The notes beneath the pieces are model-generated. The model did no database searches, was not told the DNA's origin, and saw nothing but the letters and a program-made list of their open reading frames with translations. Shown piece after piece: positions 1 to 7,705 of a stretch of DNA of 64,000 bases (position 1 is its first letter; the number at the start of each line of letters is the position of its first letter). This stretch comes from JARYLZ01 sp964388275. Its GTDB lineage: Bacteria > Bacteroidota > Ignavibacteria > SZUA-365. The stretch spans positions 122,903 to 186,902 of the forward strand of contig CAYLZD010000003.1 in the NCBI GenBank assembly GCA_964388275.1, given 5' to 3'. The translations under genes and the position numbers were made by a program.

Positions 1-159
1 GAAGGTCCGGATATGCGACACCAGCTCGCCCGTGCCCGGGCCTATGTCGGCAATCGACATACCGGGCCGTAGAAGCGGTTCCAGGAGCCGCTTGACGACC
101 TCTATGTTCTCGCCGGCGTCGTACTTAGCCTGCAGACGCCTTCTTAATCCACCCGACAT
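1..159 (-). CDS. SAM-dependent methyltransferase, N-terminal fragment
   Basis: A 53-codon open frame runs off the left edge. It starts at an ATG at 159, six bases after the stop of the lipoprotein gene at 166, so the two are probably co-transcribed. After about 30 residues the fragment shows IADIGPGTGELVSHI, the glycine-rich motif I of class I Rossmann methyltransferases that binds S-adenosylmethionine. The remaining motifs and the whole substrate-recognition part lie outside the window, so the substrate cannot be named. The frame, start and motif are seen directly; the methyltransferase call rests on this single motif. Confidence 0.72.
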   Translation of the reverse strand, partial: MSGGLRRRLQAKYDAGENIEVVKRLLEPLLRPGMSIADIGPGTGELVSHIRTF

Positions 160-165
160 GCGCCG

Positions 166-852
166 TTAATAGTTCTTGCTCTTGAGAAGCGCCTCGCTCT
201 TCATTTCGTATGTCAGACCCATCAACGTGGCGTTGATCCTCACTTTGAAACGAACCGGACCGACTCCCTTGGCCATCCATATTTCCTGGCTCATGGAACT
301 CCCCGTGCTGTCGGAGGATTCCGCCCTTACTAGGATGCAGTCCTTGAAAGTGCCTGCGGGAGTTACAACTGTCTCGGACAGGGAAACTATCCTCGACGGC
401 GTCGGTTCCTGATCGTCGCCGCTCATCCAGGTGGTCCCGACGGCCAGCGGAGCTTTGAGGATCGTATCGACCTCTGCCTTCGACAGAGGCGTGCGGTATG
501 AAAGGTAAACCTTGTCGTCGGCGAACATATACGCATCCGAAGTATCGGTGTCCGCTCCATCCACGTTTATGGTGATGAAATGCATCGCGTTGCGGCCGTC
601 GAAAGCCGTCGCGGTGCCGCCCGTTCCGATCGTGGTCATCAAAATGAAGTTCGTATCGGCCGGAGCGCCTGTGCGCGTCATGATGCTCTGCCCTTCGAGT
701 GTCAGCTGCTTTCCCGCGCCGCCGGGTACCATGTAATCCGAGGGGATTCCCGGACCGGCAGCAGGATTGTTCGGAGTGTCGTCGTCCTTGCTGCAGGACA
801 TGAATGTAACACCCATGAGAAGGATAGCTATTGTGATCTTGCGTGCCGGCAT
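166..852 (-). CDS. surface-type lipoprotein of unknown function
   Basis: I place the start at the ATG at 852 because it is preceded by GGAGAAAAG and opens a clean lipoprotein signal: MPARKI, a hydrophobic stretch, then FMSC with Cys as the likely lipidated residue. A longer upstream reading would bury this signal. Right after the Cys comes SKDDD, which resembles the acidic lipoprotein export signal used by Bacteroidota to place lipoproteins on the cell surface. The remaining roughly 200 residues look like a compact secreted domain; I do not recognise the family. The partial methyltransferase follows after 6 bases. Promoter-like A+T-rich sequence (TATATTTA on the minus strand near 911-918) lies upstream. 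Confidence 0.75.
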   Translation of the reverse strand: MPARKITIAILLMGVTFMSCSKDDDTPNNPAAGPGIPSDYMVPGGAGKQLTLEGQSIMTRTGAPADTNFILMTTIGTGGTATAFDGRNAMHFITINVDGADTDTSDAYMFADDKVYLSYRTPLSKAEVDTILKAPLAVGTTWMSGDDQEPTPSRIVSLSETVVTPAGTFKDCILVRAESSDSTGSSMSQEIWMAKGVGPVRFKVRINATLMGLTYEMKSEALLKSKNY

Positions 853-1155
853 CTTTTCTCCAATGTTTTGGGATTGCTGATGATGTGTCGCCGTTTCGAC
901 ATTATTTTTAAATATACGGAATTCAGTGCGAATTGACCACATCTGGAATGGTCTTTCGCCGGGGACGAGACGGATTGGGCTGCAAGCGGGATATTTTGCC
1001 GTATGGGTACAAGTACCGATGCGCGGCGTTTCCCGGTTGTTTTGATTTGTATCAAGACAAAATAGACGGCTGTTCCGACGGAATGATTTCAAGAATTCCC
1101 CGACTCAATCGTAAAAGCAGCCCCAAATCCTTAACAACAATCTCCCGGAGCCGCC
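853..1155. other. divergent intergenic region
   Basis: This spacer separates the minus-strand lipoprotein gene from the plus-strand ELWxxDGT gene and must hold both promoters. I see an A+T-rich block around 900-920 that reads TATATTTA on the minus strand, a perfect FNR-type palindrome at 1042-1055, and a GGAG ribosome-binding site just before 1156. No convincing small gene was found. Confidence 0.5.
1042..1055. promoter_or_regulatory. FNR/CRP-family type palindrome TTGAT-TTGT-ATCAA
   Basis: The sequence is an exact match to the consensus for FNR-class regulators, TTGAT, four bases, ATCAA. The outer bases nearly continue the symmetry (TTTTGAT on the left, ATCAAGA on the right). It lies 100 bases before the start of the ELWxxDGT secreted protein at 1156 and 189 bases before the divergent lipoprotein start. 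No Crp/Fnr-family gene is visible in the window, so the cognate regulator is unknown. A single 10-base match can arise by chance. Confidence 0.4.
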
Positions 1156-2934
1156 ATGAAAAGATCCTCTCTTCTACTCCTCTTCCTTGCGCTTTCCCCG
1201 TTTCTTGCGGCGCAAAATCCCAAAATGCTGATGGATATCCGATCCGGCAGCGCGGAATCAATAGGTGGTATCATGTCCGTTTCCTCCGCGATATTCAACG
1301 GAGCGCTGTATTTCGTGGCCGATGACGGCATTCACGGCCGTGAGCTCTGGAAAACCGACGGCACAAGCTCCGGAACGTCCTTGGTCCGCGATTTCTGGAG
1401 CGGCAGCCAGAGCGGTATTACGGGTCCCGGCTACGCATACGTCTATTCATGCAACGGTTCTCTTTACATGGGCGCTGACGATGGCACAACAGGATACGAA
1501 CCATACAGGACATCCGATCCGGCGGATCCGTTCATGCTCGTGAAGAACATATTTCCTGACGGTAAAAAGGGCACTGAAAGCTCCTCGCCGCGCTATTTCA
1601 CCGAATGCGGTGGAATGACATGGTTTTCGGCGGCGATCTCAAAGAAAAAAGTGAAAGACCCGTACCTCAACGGAAACGTTTTCATCACGGCGTATCGTTA
1701 CGAGCTCCACCGCAGCGACGGAACAACCGCCGGTACTACAATGGTGAAGAGCCTGGCGCCGGCCAACTATGACGGCACTAATCCCAGACGGGTGAGTGCC
1801 TGGGGCAATGTGCTCTACTATGTCGCCAATGTGGACGGCTATGGCGGCAATCGGCTATGCAGAAGCGATGGCACGGATGCCGGCACCTATCTGGTCAGCA
1901 GTGCTGTTACCATGCGGACCGATCCATACTTCTGGGGGTATAATTTCCCTGTTGTCAACAACGCTTTATACTTCGTCGGTACGGACGATGCGAACGGATA
2001 CGAGCTCTGGAGGACTGACGGCACGGCGAACGGTACAATCATGTTCAAGGACATCAATCCCAATGGTGATTCATTTCCGCTCTTCTTCACCGAATTCAAC
2101 GGCAAGGTCTATTTCACGGCGGATGACGGCGTGAACGGCAGGGAATTGTGGGTCAGCGACTTGACGGCGAACGGGACAGTCATGCTGAAGGACATACTCA
2201 CGGGCGGCGGATCCTCATCGCCGAGTTGGCTTACGGTCTTCAACGGCGCCCTGTATTTCATGGCGGCAGGAGAGGACGGCAGGCGGCAGCTCTGGATCAG
2301 CGACGGCACGGCCAACGGAACGCAGAAATTGCTGACCATAAATCACTACGGTGATTGCGAGCCGCTTTACACCGGTTACGGCGGCGGATATTACGACTAT
2401 CTGCATTTTCCCATCGTCGGAGATCGCTTCTATTTCTATGCCGATGACGGAACGCACGGCATCGAGCTGTGGAGCTGCGACGGCACGGCCGTCGGCACCG
2501 CGATGGTGAAGGATGCGAATCCCGGCGGCGGAGGACTCGAGATCCGTTCGCTCGTCGCGGTAGACGGCAAAATCGTTTATACCGCCGTGCTGCCCGCCTA
2601 CGGACGCGAGCCGTGGGCATACGATCCGGCGCAGCCGGTTTCGAAGGGAACAGCCGCGGCCGCCGCGCCTTCAGCATGGGCCTTGCATCAGAACCACCCG
2701 AATCCCTTCGGCGAACGGACCCTTATCACCGTGAACGCGCCTGAAGACGCATACATGATCCTGCGAATATACGACGCTCTCGGCAGGGAGCTCGCGACGC
2801 TTGCGGACGGTTGGACTACCGCCGGAAGCCGTTCATTTTCATGGGACGCCTCCGCATTTCCGCCGGGCATGTACATCTGCCGGCTCGACGCGGCGGGGCG
2901 CATTATCACGCGGACAATGCTGCTCGGCAGATAA
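1156..2934 (+). CDS. secreted ELWxxDGT-repeat protein with T9SS sorting domain
   Basis: The 592-residue product starts with a signal peptide (MKRSSLLLLFLALSPFLAAQ). The middle carries seven to nine copies of an about 50-residue unit centred on variants of ELWxTDGTxxGT, for example GRELWKTDGTSSGT, GYELWRTDGTANGT and RRQLWISDGTANGT; such units are expected to form beta-propeller or beta-sheet arrays. The last 80 residues begin with NHPNPF, contain RIYDALGREL, and end in TRTMLLGR, the pattern of a type A T9SS C-terminal sorting domain. It should be exported across the outer membrane and attached to or released from the surface. The molecular target is unknown. GGAG lies 6 bases before the ATG. 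Confidence 0.85.
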   Translation: MKRSSLLLLFLALSPFLAAQNPKMLMDIRSGSAESIGGIMSVSSAIFNGALYFVADDGIHGRELWKTDGTSSGTSLVRDFWSGSQSGITGPGYAYVYSCNGSLYMGADDGTTGYEPYRTSDPADPFMLVKNIFPDGKKGTESSSPRYFTECGGMTWFSAAISKKKVKDPYLNGNVFITAYRYELHRSDGTTAGTTMVKSLAPANYDGTNPRRVSAWGNVLYYVANVDGYGGNRLCRSDGTDAGTYLVSSAVTMRTDPYFWGYNFPVVNNALYFVGTDDANGYELWRTDGTANGTIMFKDINPNGDSFPLFFTEFNGKVYFTADDGVNGRELWVSDLTANGTVMLKDILTGGGSSSPSWLTVFNGALYFMAAGEDGRRQLWISDGTANGTQKLLTINHYGDCEPLYTGYGGGYYDYLHFPIVGDRFYFYADDGTHGIELWSCDGTAVGTAMVKDANPGGGGLEIRSLVAVDGKIVYTAVLPAYGREPWAYDPAQPVSKGTAAAAAPSAWALHQNHPNPFGERTLITVNAPEDAYMILRIYDALGRELATLADGWTTAGSRSFSWDASAFPPGMYICRLDAAGRIITRTMLLGR

Positions 2935-2950
2935 CACGGGAGAAACGAAA

Positions 2951-2980
2951 GCGCGGGAGAGAGTGGCTTTTCTCCCGCGC
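2951..2980. terminator. terminator-like hairpin after the ELWxxDGT gene
   Basis: The arms GCGCGGGAGA (2951-2960) and TCTCCCGCGC (2971-2980) pair perfectly around a 10-base loop, 17 bases after the stop at 2934. No T-run follows on the plus strand, and the T-richer side lies on the minus strand, so intrinsic termination in the needed direction is uncertain. It could instead protect the 3' end of the transcript. Confidence 0.45.
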
Positions 2981-3095
2981 CTGTCGTATAATCAATCAAC
3001 TGCTGATTAATGTGGAGAGCACGGATCATGTTTCCGAAATGGAAGTCATTTTCCAGCGCAACAGCGTCACTGCACGCTTGTGTACGTAAGGATAA

Positions 3096-3230
3096 GCCCG
3101 CCGAGCACGCGGATAGAAACGGATAATCTCGAAGACTACCCGCGAAACACACGAAAGATGCGAAACAGAGTAAATACAAACCCGTTCGAATCACGGGACA
3201 ACCCTCTCCCGGCATGGGAACGGACTGCCG
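3096..3230 (+). repeat. leader repeat, copy A
   Basis: This stretch matches 7490-7620 over most of its length: both contain GAGCAC-CGGATAGAAA-CGGATAA near the start, GCGAAACA and TGCGAAACAGA-TAAAT in the middle, and CTCCCGG-ATGGGA near the end. The copies differ by many substitutions and small gaps, so they are old. Each sits between a stop codon and the next plus-strand gene. Confidence 0.6.
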
Positions 3231-3276
3231 TTGGCCCGTCCAGCGCAATCCCGCGCGTCCGTCTGAGAACGAATCC

Positions 3277-3311
3277 TTTCACTTTTCACCTTTCACTTTT
3301 CACCTTTCCCC
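3277..3311 (+). repeat. heptamer tandem repeat
   Basis: Five 7-base units run without a gap: TTTCACT, TTTCACC, TTTCACT, TTTCACC, TTTCCCC. The tract ends 21 bases before the start codon at 3333. A second tract with a related unit (CACTCTT) occurs at 11615-11646. Confidence 0.85.
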
Positions 3312-3332
3312 GTTAAGCACCTGGGGGCAATC

Positions 3333-6300
3333 ATGCATACACCACTACTCCGCTACCTCCCCATCGCTCTCATCCTGCTCGCGCAATCAGCGGTAGCTTC
3401 CACGCCCGCCGGGCGTGACCGCACCGCGGTCGCGGGACGCAATTCTATCTCAACTTCCCGGCCTGTTGTGCGGATCTCCGCTCCCCTGAAGCAGCTGCTC
3501 GATGAGCGCTCGCTGCTTCCCGGGAATACAACCGGCGCCGGGCGCGAGGACGGGAAAAATCTGCTCGCGGACTCGAAGTCCTCTCTGCGGATAATACCCA
3601 ACCGCGGGCAGGTCGCTGACACCGAAGGCAAGGTCAGGCCGGATGTGCTCTACACAGTGGATGCCCCCGGGGCGATGCTGTATTTCAGGCGCGAGGGCGT
3701 GAGCTATGTGTTCTCGAAACACGAGCCCGGCAATCAAGGAATGGAAGACAGGGAGGCTTTCATGCAGGGCGCCGTTCCGAACCACGAAATACACGAAACT
3801 ACACTGTACCGCATGGACGTGCTTTTCGAGGGCGCAAATCCCTTCCCGCGCATCGGCGCCGCCGAGGCGCTCGACGGTGTGTCGCACTATTACTACGCTC
3901 ACTGCCCTGACGGCGTCACGCATGTCCCGGCTTACGGTCGCATCACCTACGAGGACATTTACCGGAACATAGACCTAGTATATTTTTCCTCAGGCGGGCG
4001 CATGAAATACGAGTTCATAGTGCATCCGGGCGGCGAGGTATCCGACATACGGCTGCGCTTCCGCGGCGCCGGGGACATGTATCTGGATGAGCGCGGAGAC
4101 CTTCACGCCGTCACACCGCTCGGAGAACTGACGGAGCAGGCGCCGGTATCGTATCAGGAGGGCGGCAGGAGTGTGGCATCCGATTTTTTGTTGATGGATG
4201 AAACAATCCGATTCAATGTGGGAGCTTACGATCGTGCCGCCGATCTGATCATCGATCCTTGGGCGACGTATGTAGGAGGGAATGATTCGGACTACCCGTC
4301 TTCGATCACTATCGACAATAACGGGAATTCAGTTTTTACCGGATACACAAGTAGCCAAAACTTCCCGGTACAGTCGGCCATGCAGGCGACGTTCGGGGGA
4401 GGTGATGATGCATTCGTAATGAAATTTTCGAGCTCCTGCTCGCTGTCATGGAGCACCTTCTGGGGTGGAAGCGCTACTGATAGGGGCCGGTATGTGGCTT
4501 GTGACTTATCCGGCAACTATTACATAACAGGTGTAACGGGTAGCACCAATCTTCCGATGCAGAACGCCCTTCAACCGACAATCGCAGGGGGCTATGACGC
4601 TTACATTCTCAAGCTCAATTCCGCGGGGATCCGTCAAATGGCGACATATTTCGGCGGCAGCGGAGATGAAAGCGGCTCTTACGATTATGGGATCGCGGTG
4701 AACGCCAACGGATCGGTGTATTTTGCCATGCTGACTGAAAGCACGAACATCCCGGTTTCGAACGCTCATCAAACTGCAAATGCCGGCGGAGCGGACTATT
4801 TCCTTGCGTGTTTCACGCAAAGTCCGACCTCGATGTTGTCCGTATCCTGGGCTACATATTTCGGCGGGACCGGATTCGAATACGGAGCGTCGCTGTCACT
4901 GGATCAGTATGGAAATTGTATAATTGCCGGATATACTGCGAGTACGAATTTTCCGCTGCTCAATGCCGTTCAAAATGCATATGGAGGCGGGGGAAACGAT
5001 GCGATACTTGCAAAATTCAGCGGCAGCGGGACTCTGCTGTGGTCTACATATTTTGGAGGTTCGAACTATGACGGCTTTAACGGGGTAATCACAGATGGTT
5101 CCGGAAATATTTGGACCGCCGGATCTACATACAGTGCCAATTTTCCGACTTTGAATCCCATACAGAGCACATTCGGCGGGGGGACCTCTGACGATGCCAT
5201 GATTGTGAAATTCAGTGCCGCGGGGACGCTTCTCATGTCCACATTTTACGGAGCGGGAAGTGCAGAACGCGCAATGGATGTAGCTCTCGGCGCAAACGGC
5301 CAGATCCTGGTCGGAGGCCAAGCCGGCGCAGGTTTCCCCTTGCTCAATCCGGTGCAGTCCGCGTACGGTGGCGGAAGCCGCGATGCCTTCGTTCTCGTCC
5401 TTTCGAGTTCCGGAACTCAGTTATCCGCCACTTATTACGGTGGTTCTGATCAAGATTACTGCCGGGGAATAGCCGGCGATAACACCGGCAATGTGTACTT
5501 TGTCGGAGGCACCTCAAGCACGAATTTTCCCCTGCTCAATGCCTGGCAAACCCAGTATGGCGGTGGTAACCAAGACGGATTTTTCGTCTTACTCGGAGCT
5601 TCGTCCACATTTTCGACTTCCCCTCTTTCTTCCACGCAATACTGCTCCGGAGACCATGTTACCGTCAACTTCACTTCCAATGCGACATTCAATTCATCCA
5701 ACGTATTTACCGCGCAGCTCTCAGGACCCACCGGCTCCTTCACGACGCCTGTCGCTATCGGCACCGAGCCGGGAAATACACCGGGACCAATCTATTGCAC
5801 TATACCTTCCAATACGCCTTCAGGCAACGGGTACAGGATCCGCGTCGTCTCCTCCAGTCCATCGATGACGGCTTCCGACAACGGACAGAATCTGACCATT
5901 ATGCCGACACCGGTCGCCGCCATCATTCCCCCGACACCGCAGCAGATATGCCCGAACGGAAGCGTGGTGCTGACATCCTCGCCGGCGAGTTTCTACCAGT
6001 GGTTCAGGGATGGAACGCCCATCAGCGGCGCCACGGCACAAGCGTATACAGTGACGCAGGAGGGCCAGTACCGCGTCCGCGTCTACAATTCACCCGCATG
6101 CCCGGACACTTCTGCGGCTGTCATGGTAAGCTACGCTCCTTCAGACACCACTCATCTTCGCTGGACGGCTTCGCTCTCCCGCGACTGGTCAACGCCCGGC
6201 AACTGGAATCATCCCTGCGCCGTGCCCGATGACGGCGACACCGTGGTGATCGCCGGAACGGCCGAGCCGCCGCTCTCCATACCCCGGCTGCGGCTGTCCA

Positions 6301-7484
6301 TGCTCGAACTCGACCGGCAGGGAGTCATCGCGCTTGCGGACTCTCTCATCATAACGGATGCGCTCGTCCTGAACAACGGCATACTCGACCTCGCGGGGCA
6401 TCACCTGCGCGTCGCCGCGACGGGTGAAATCCGCGGAGGCGGCGCGTCGAGCTTCGTGGCGGTGAGAGACTCGGGCACACTGTCCGTTGGAGGCATAGGA
6501 CCCGCCAAGGGCGCCGTTCGCTTCCCCGTGGGTCCCGTTACCACGATTTATTCCCCTCTCACACTGTACAATAGCGGCGTCGCCGATGATTTCCGCGTCG
6601 GAGTGCGTGAAGGCCTGCACCGCGGCGGGCTTTGGGGACCGGGAATCACGAGCAACGCGGTGCATATGACCTGGGTCGTTGAAGAGTCGCAACCGGGCGG
6701 CAGTGATGCGGAGCTGACTCTGCAGTGGAACGGCGCCAACGAACTCGCGGGCTTCAACCGGCAGCGCTGCATGATTGCGCGTCACGGCGCTTCAGGTTGG
6801 CTGTATCTGCAACCCCCTGCCGCGGCCTCGGGTTCGAATCCCTACACGCGCACGGTGACGGGTTTAACGGCCTTCTCACCTTTCTCGGTCGGCGACAGCG
6901 CGGCGAATCTGCCGCTGCGCCTCGCCTCTTTCTCTGCTTCAGCCGCGGGGAGCACGGTGATACTTCGCTGGGAGACAAGCGCTGAATCGAACTGCCACGG
7001 ATTTCAGCTGCAATGGAAGCTCAACCATCCCGGATCGCAGTGGAGCACCTTCGGCTTCGTGCCCTGTCGAAACGCGCAAGGACACGGCTACTCATTCACC
7101 GACCCGCATGCCGGGGATGCCCGGTCGGACGAGTTGTGCTACCGGCTTCTCATGCTCGATTCTGACGGCTCGGCCTCTTCATCGCCCGAACTCACGGTGC
7201 GCATGGACCGGGCGCCGCTTGCCTTCGCATTGGGAGAGCCATACCCTCAGCCGGCCGCGGGTGCGGTCACCATACCGTTCACGCTCGACGAGCCGAGCGG
7301 CATCACGCTTGCCATATTCACCGCGACAGGCAGTCGCGCGCATACCGTGTTCGAGGGACACCGTTTCGAGCGCGGCACGCACGCCGTCACCGCAGCACTC
7401 GCCGGGCTCCCGGCGGGAGTCTACCTGATGGAGCTGCGCTCCCCTGCCGCGGCGCGGACTGCTGTGCTGCTGCTGAGTCGTTGA
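3333..7484 (+). CDS. SBBP beta-propeller repeat protein with T9SS sorting domain
   Basis: This 1383-residue secreted protein has a signal peptide (MHTPLLRYLPIALILLAQSAVAS). Residues about 85-305 match the N-terminal region usually found before SBBP repeats (IPNRGQ start, PWATYVGG end). Residues about 308-757 hold at least seven SBBP units built on TYFGGS, a NxxGNxYxxGxT core and NFPxxNAxQ. Ig-like segments follow (for example TPQQICPNGSVVLT), then the TGLTAFSPFSVGD motif common in such proteins, and a degenerate C-terminal sorting domain from GEPYPQPAAG to LLLSR. It is probably a T9SS-exported adhesin-like surface protein; the ligand is unknown. The SBBP segment is visibly poorer in G+C than the flanking parts of the same gene. 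Confidence 0.87.
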   Translation: MHTPLLRYLPIALILLAQSAVASTPAGRDRTAVAGRNSISTSRPVVRISAPLKQLLDERSLLPGNTTGAGREDGKNLLADSKSSLRIIPNRGQVADTEGKVRPDVLYTVDAPGAMLYFRREGVSYVFSKHEPGNQGMEDREAFMQGAVPNHEIHETTLYRMDVLFEGANPFPRIGAAEALDGVSHYYYAHCPDGVTHVPAYGRITYEDIYRNIDLVYFSSGGRMKYEFIVHPGGEVSDIRLRFRGAGDMYLDERGDLHAVTPLGELTEQAPVSYQEGGRSVASDFLLMDETIRFNVGAYDRAADLIIDPWATYVGGNDSDYPSSITIDNNGNSVFTGYTSSQNFPVQSAMQATFGGGDDAFVMKFSSSCSLSWSTFWGGSATDRGRYVACDLSGNYYITGVTGSTNLPMQNALQPTIAGGYDAYILKLNSAGIRQMATYFGGSGDESGSYDYGIAVNANGSVYFAMLTESTNIPVSNAHQTANAGGADYFLACFTQSPTSMLSVSWATYFGGTGFEYGASLSLDQYGNCIIAGYTASTNFPLLNAVQNAYGGGGNDAILAKFSGSGTLLWSTYFGGSNYDGFNGVITDGSGNIWTAGSTYSANFPTLNPIQSTFGGGTSDDAMIVKFSAAGTLLMSTFYGAGSAERAMDVALGANGQILVGGQAGAGFPLLNPVQSAYGGGSRDAFVLVLSSSGTQLSATYYGGSDQDYCRGIAGDNTGNVYFVGGTSSTNFPLLNAWQTQYGGGNQDGFFVLLGASSTFSTSPLSSTQYCSGDHVTVNFTSNATFNSSNVFTAQLSGPTGSFTTPVAIGTEPGNTPGPIYCTIPSNTPSGNGYRIRVVSSSPSMTASDNGQNLTIMPTPVAAIIPPTPQQICPNGSVVLTSSPASFYQWFRDGTPISGATAQAYTVTQEGQYRVRVYNSPACPDTSAAVMVSYAPSDTTHLRWTASLSRDWSTPGNWNHPCAVPDDGDTVVIAGTAEPPLSIPRLRLSMLELDRQGVIALADSLIITDALVLNNGILDLAGHHLRVAATGEIRGGGASSFVAVRDSGTLSVGGIGPAKGAVRFPVGPVTTIYSPLTLYNSGVADDFRVGVREGLHRGGLWGPGITSNAVHMTWVVEESQPGGSDAELTLQWNGANELAGFNRQRCMIARHGASGWLYLQPPAAASGSNPYTRTVTGLTAFSPFSVGDSAANLPLRLASFSASAAGSTVILRWETSAESNCHGFQLQWKLNHPGSQWSTFGFVPCRNAQGHGYSFTDPHAGDARSDELCYRLLMLDSDGSASSSPELTVRMDRAPLAFALGEPYPQPAAGAVTIPFTLDEPSGITLAIFTATGSRAHTVFEGHRFERGTHAVTAALAGLPAGVYLMELRSPAAARTAVLLLSR

Positions 7485-7489
7485 TATAC

Positions 7490-7620
7490 GCCCGCGGAGC
7501 ACACGGATAGAAAACGGATAAGCTCGGAAATTGCCTGCGAAACATGCGAAACAGATTAAATCAAAACTCGCTCGACTCACAATGTAGCCGACTCCCGGGA
7601 TGGGATAGAGCGGCCGCCGA
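7490..7620 (+). repeat. leader repeat, copy B
   Basis: This is the second copy of the 3096-3230 sequence, starting five bases after the stop of the SBBP gene. The 14-mer GCGAAACATGCGAA at 7537-7550 recurs exactly at 10063-10076 in the next intergenic gap. Its 3' end runs into a nested hairpin before the histidine kinase gene. Confidence 0.6.
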
Positions 7621-7670
7621 ACTGTCCGACGAAGTCCCTCATCCAGCGGGACGCTGTCGGAAGGCGGCCG
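7611..7670 (+). other. nested hairpin in the leader of the TPR histidine kinase
   Basis: Three stems nest in order: CGGCCGCC (7611-7618) with GGCGGCCG (7663-7670), TCCGAC (7625-7630) with GTCGGA (7656-7661), and TCCC (7635-7638) with GGGA (7648-7651). The structure ends 35 bases before the start codon at 7706. No T-run follows, so a structured leader or processed 3' end of the upstream mRNA is as likely as a terminator. Confidence 0.5.
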
Positions 7671-7705
7671 GGTGAGGGCGAGCACTCCTTGACACAGGCC
7701 CCGCC

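Larger units (their letters stand above)
2935..3332. other. intergenic region with hairpin, leader repeat and heptamer tract
   Basis: This 398-base gap between two plus-strand secreted-protein genes contains a perfect 10-bp hairpin close to the upstream stop, leader repeat copy A, and a heptamer tandem tract just before the next start. GGGGG lies 5 bases upstream of the ATG at 3333. I see no credible coding sequence in it. Confidence 0.6.

Noticed and set aside
6777..6852. tRNA-like pattern: GGTTCGAATCC T-loop with six matching acceptor bases
   Set aside because: It lies in a conserved part of the SBBP protein frame, U8 is missing, the D and anticodon stems do not form, and the T-stem has a mismatch.
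7689..7694. Perfect TTGACA as a -35 box before the TPR kinase gene
   Set aside because: Only 11 bases separate it from the start codon, so no -10 box and leader can fit.
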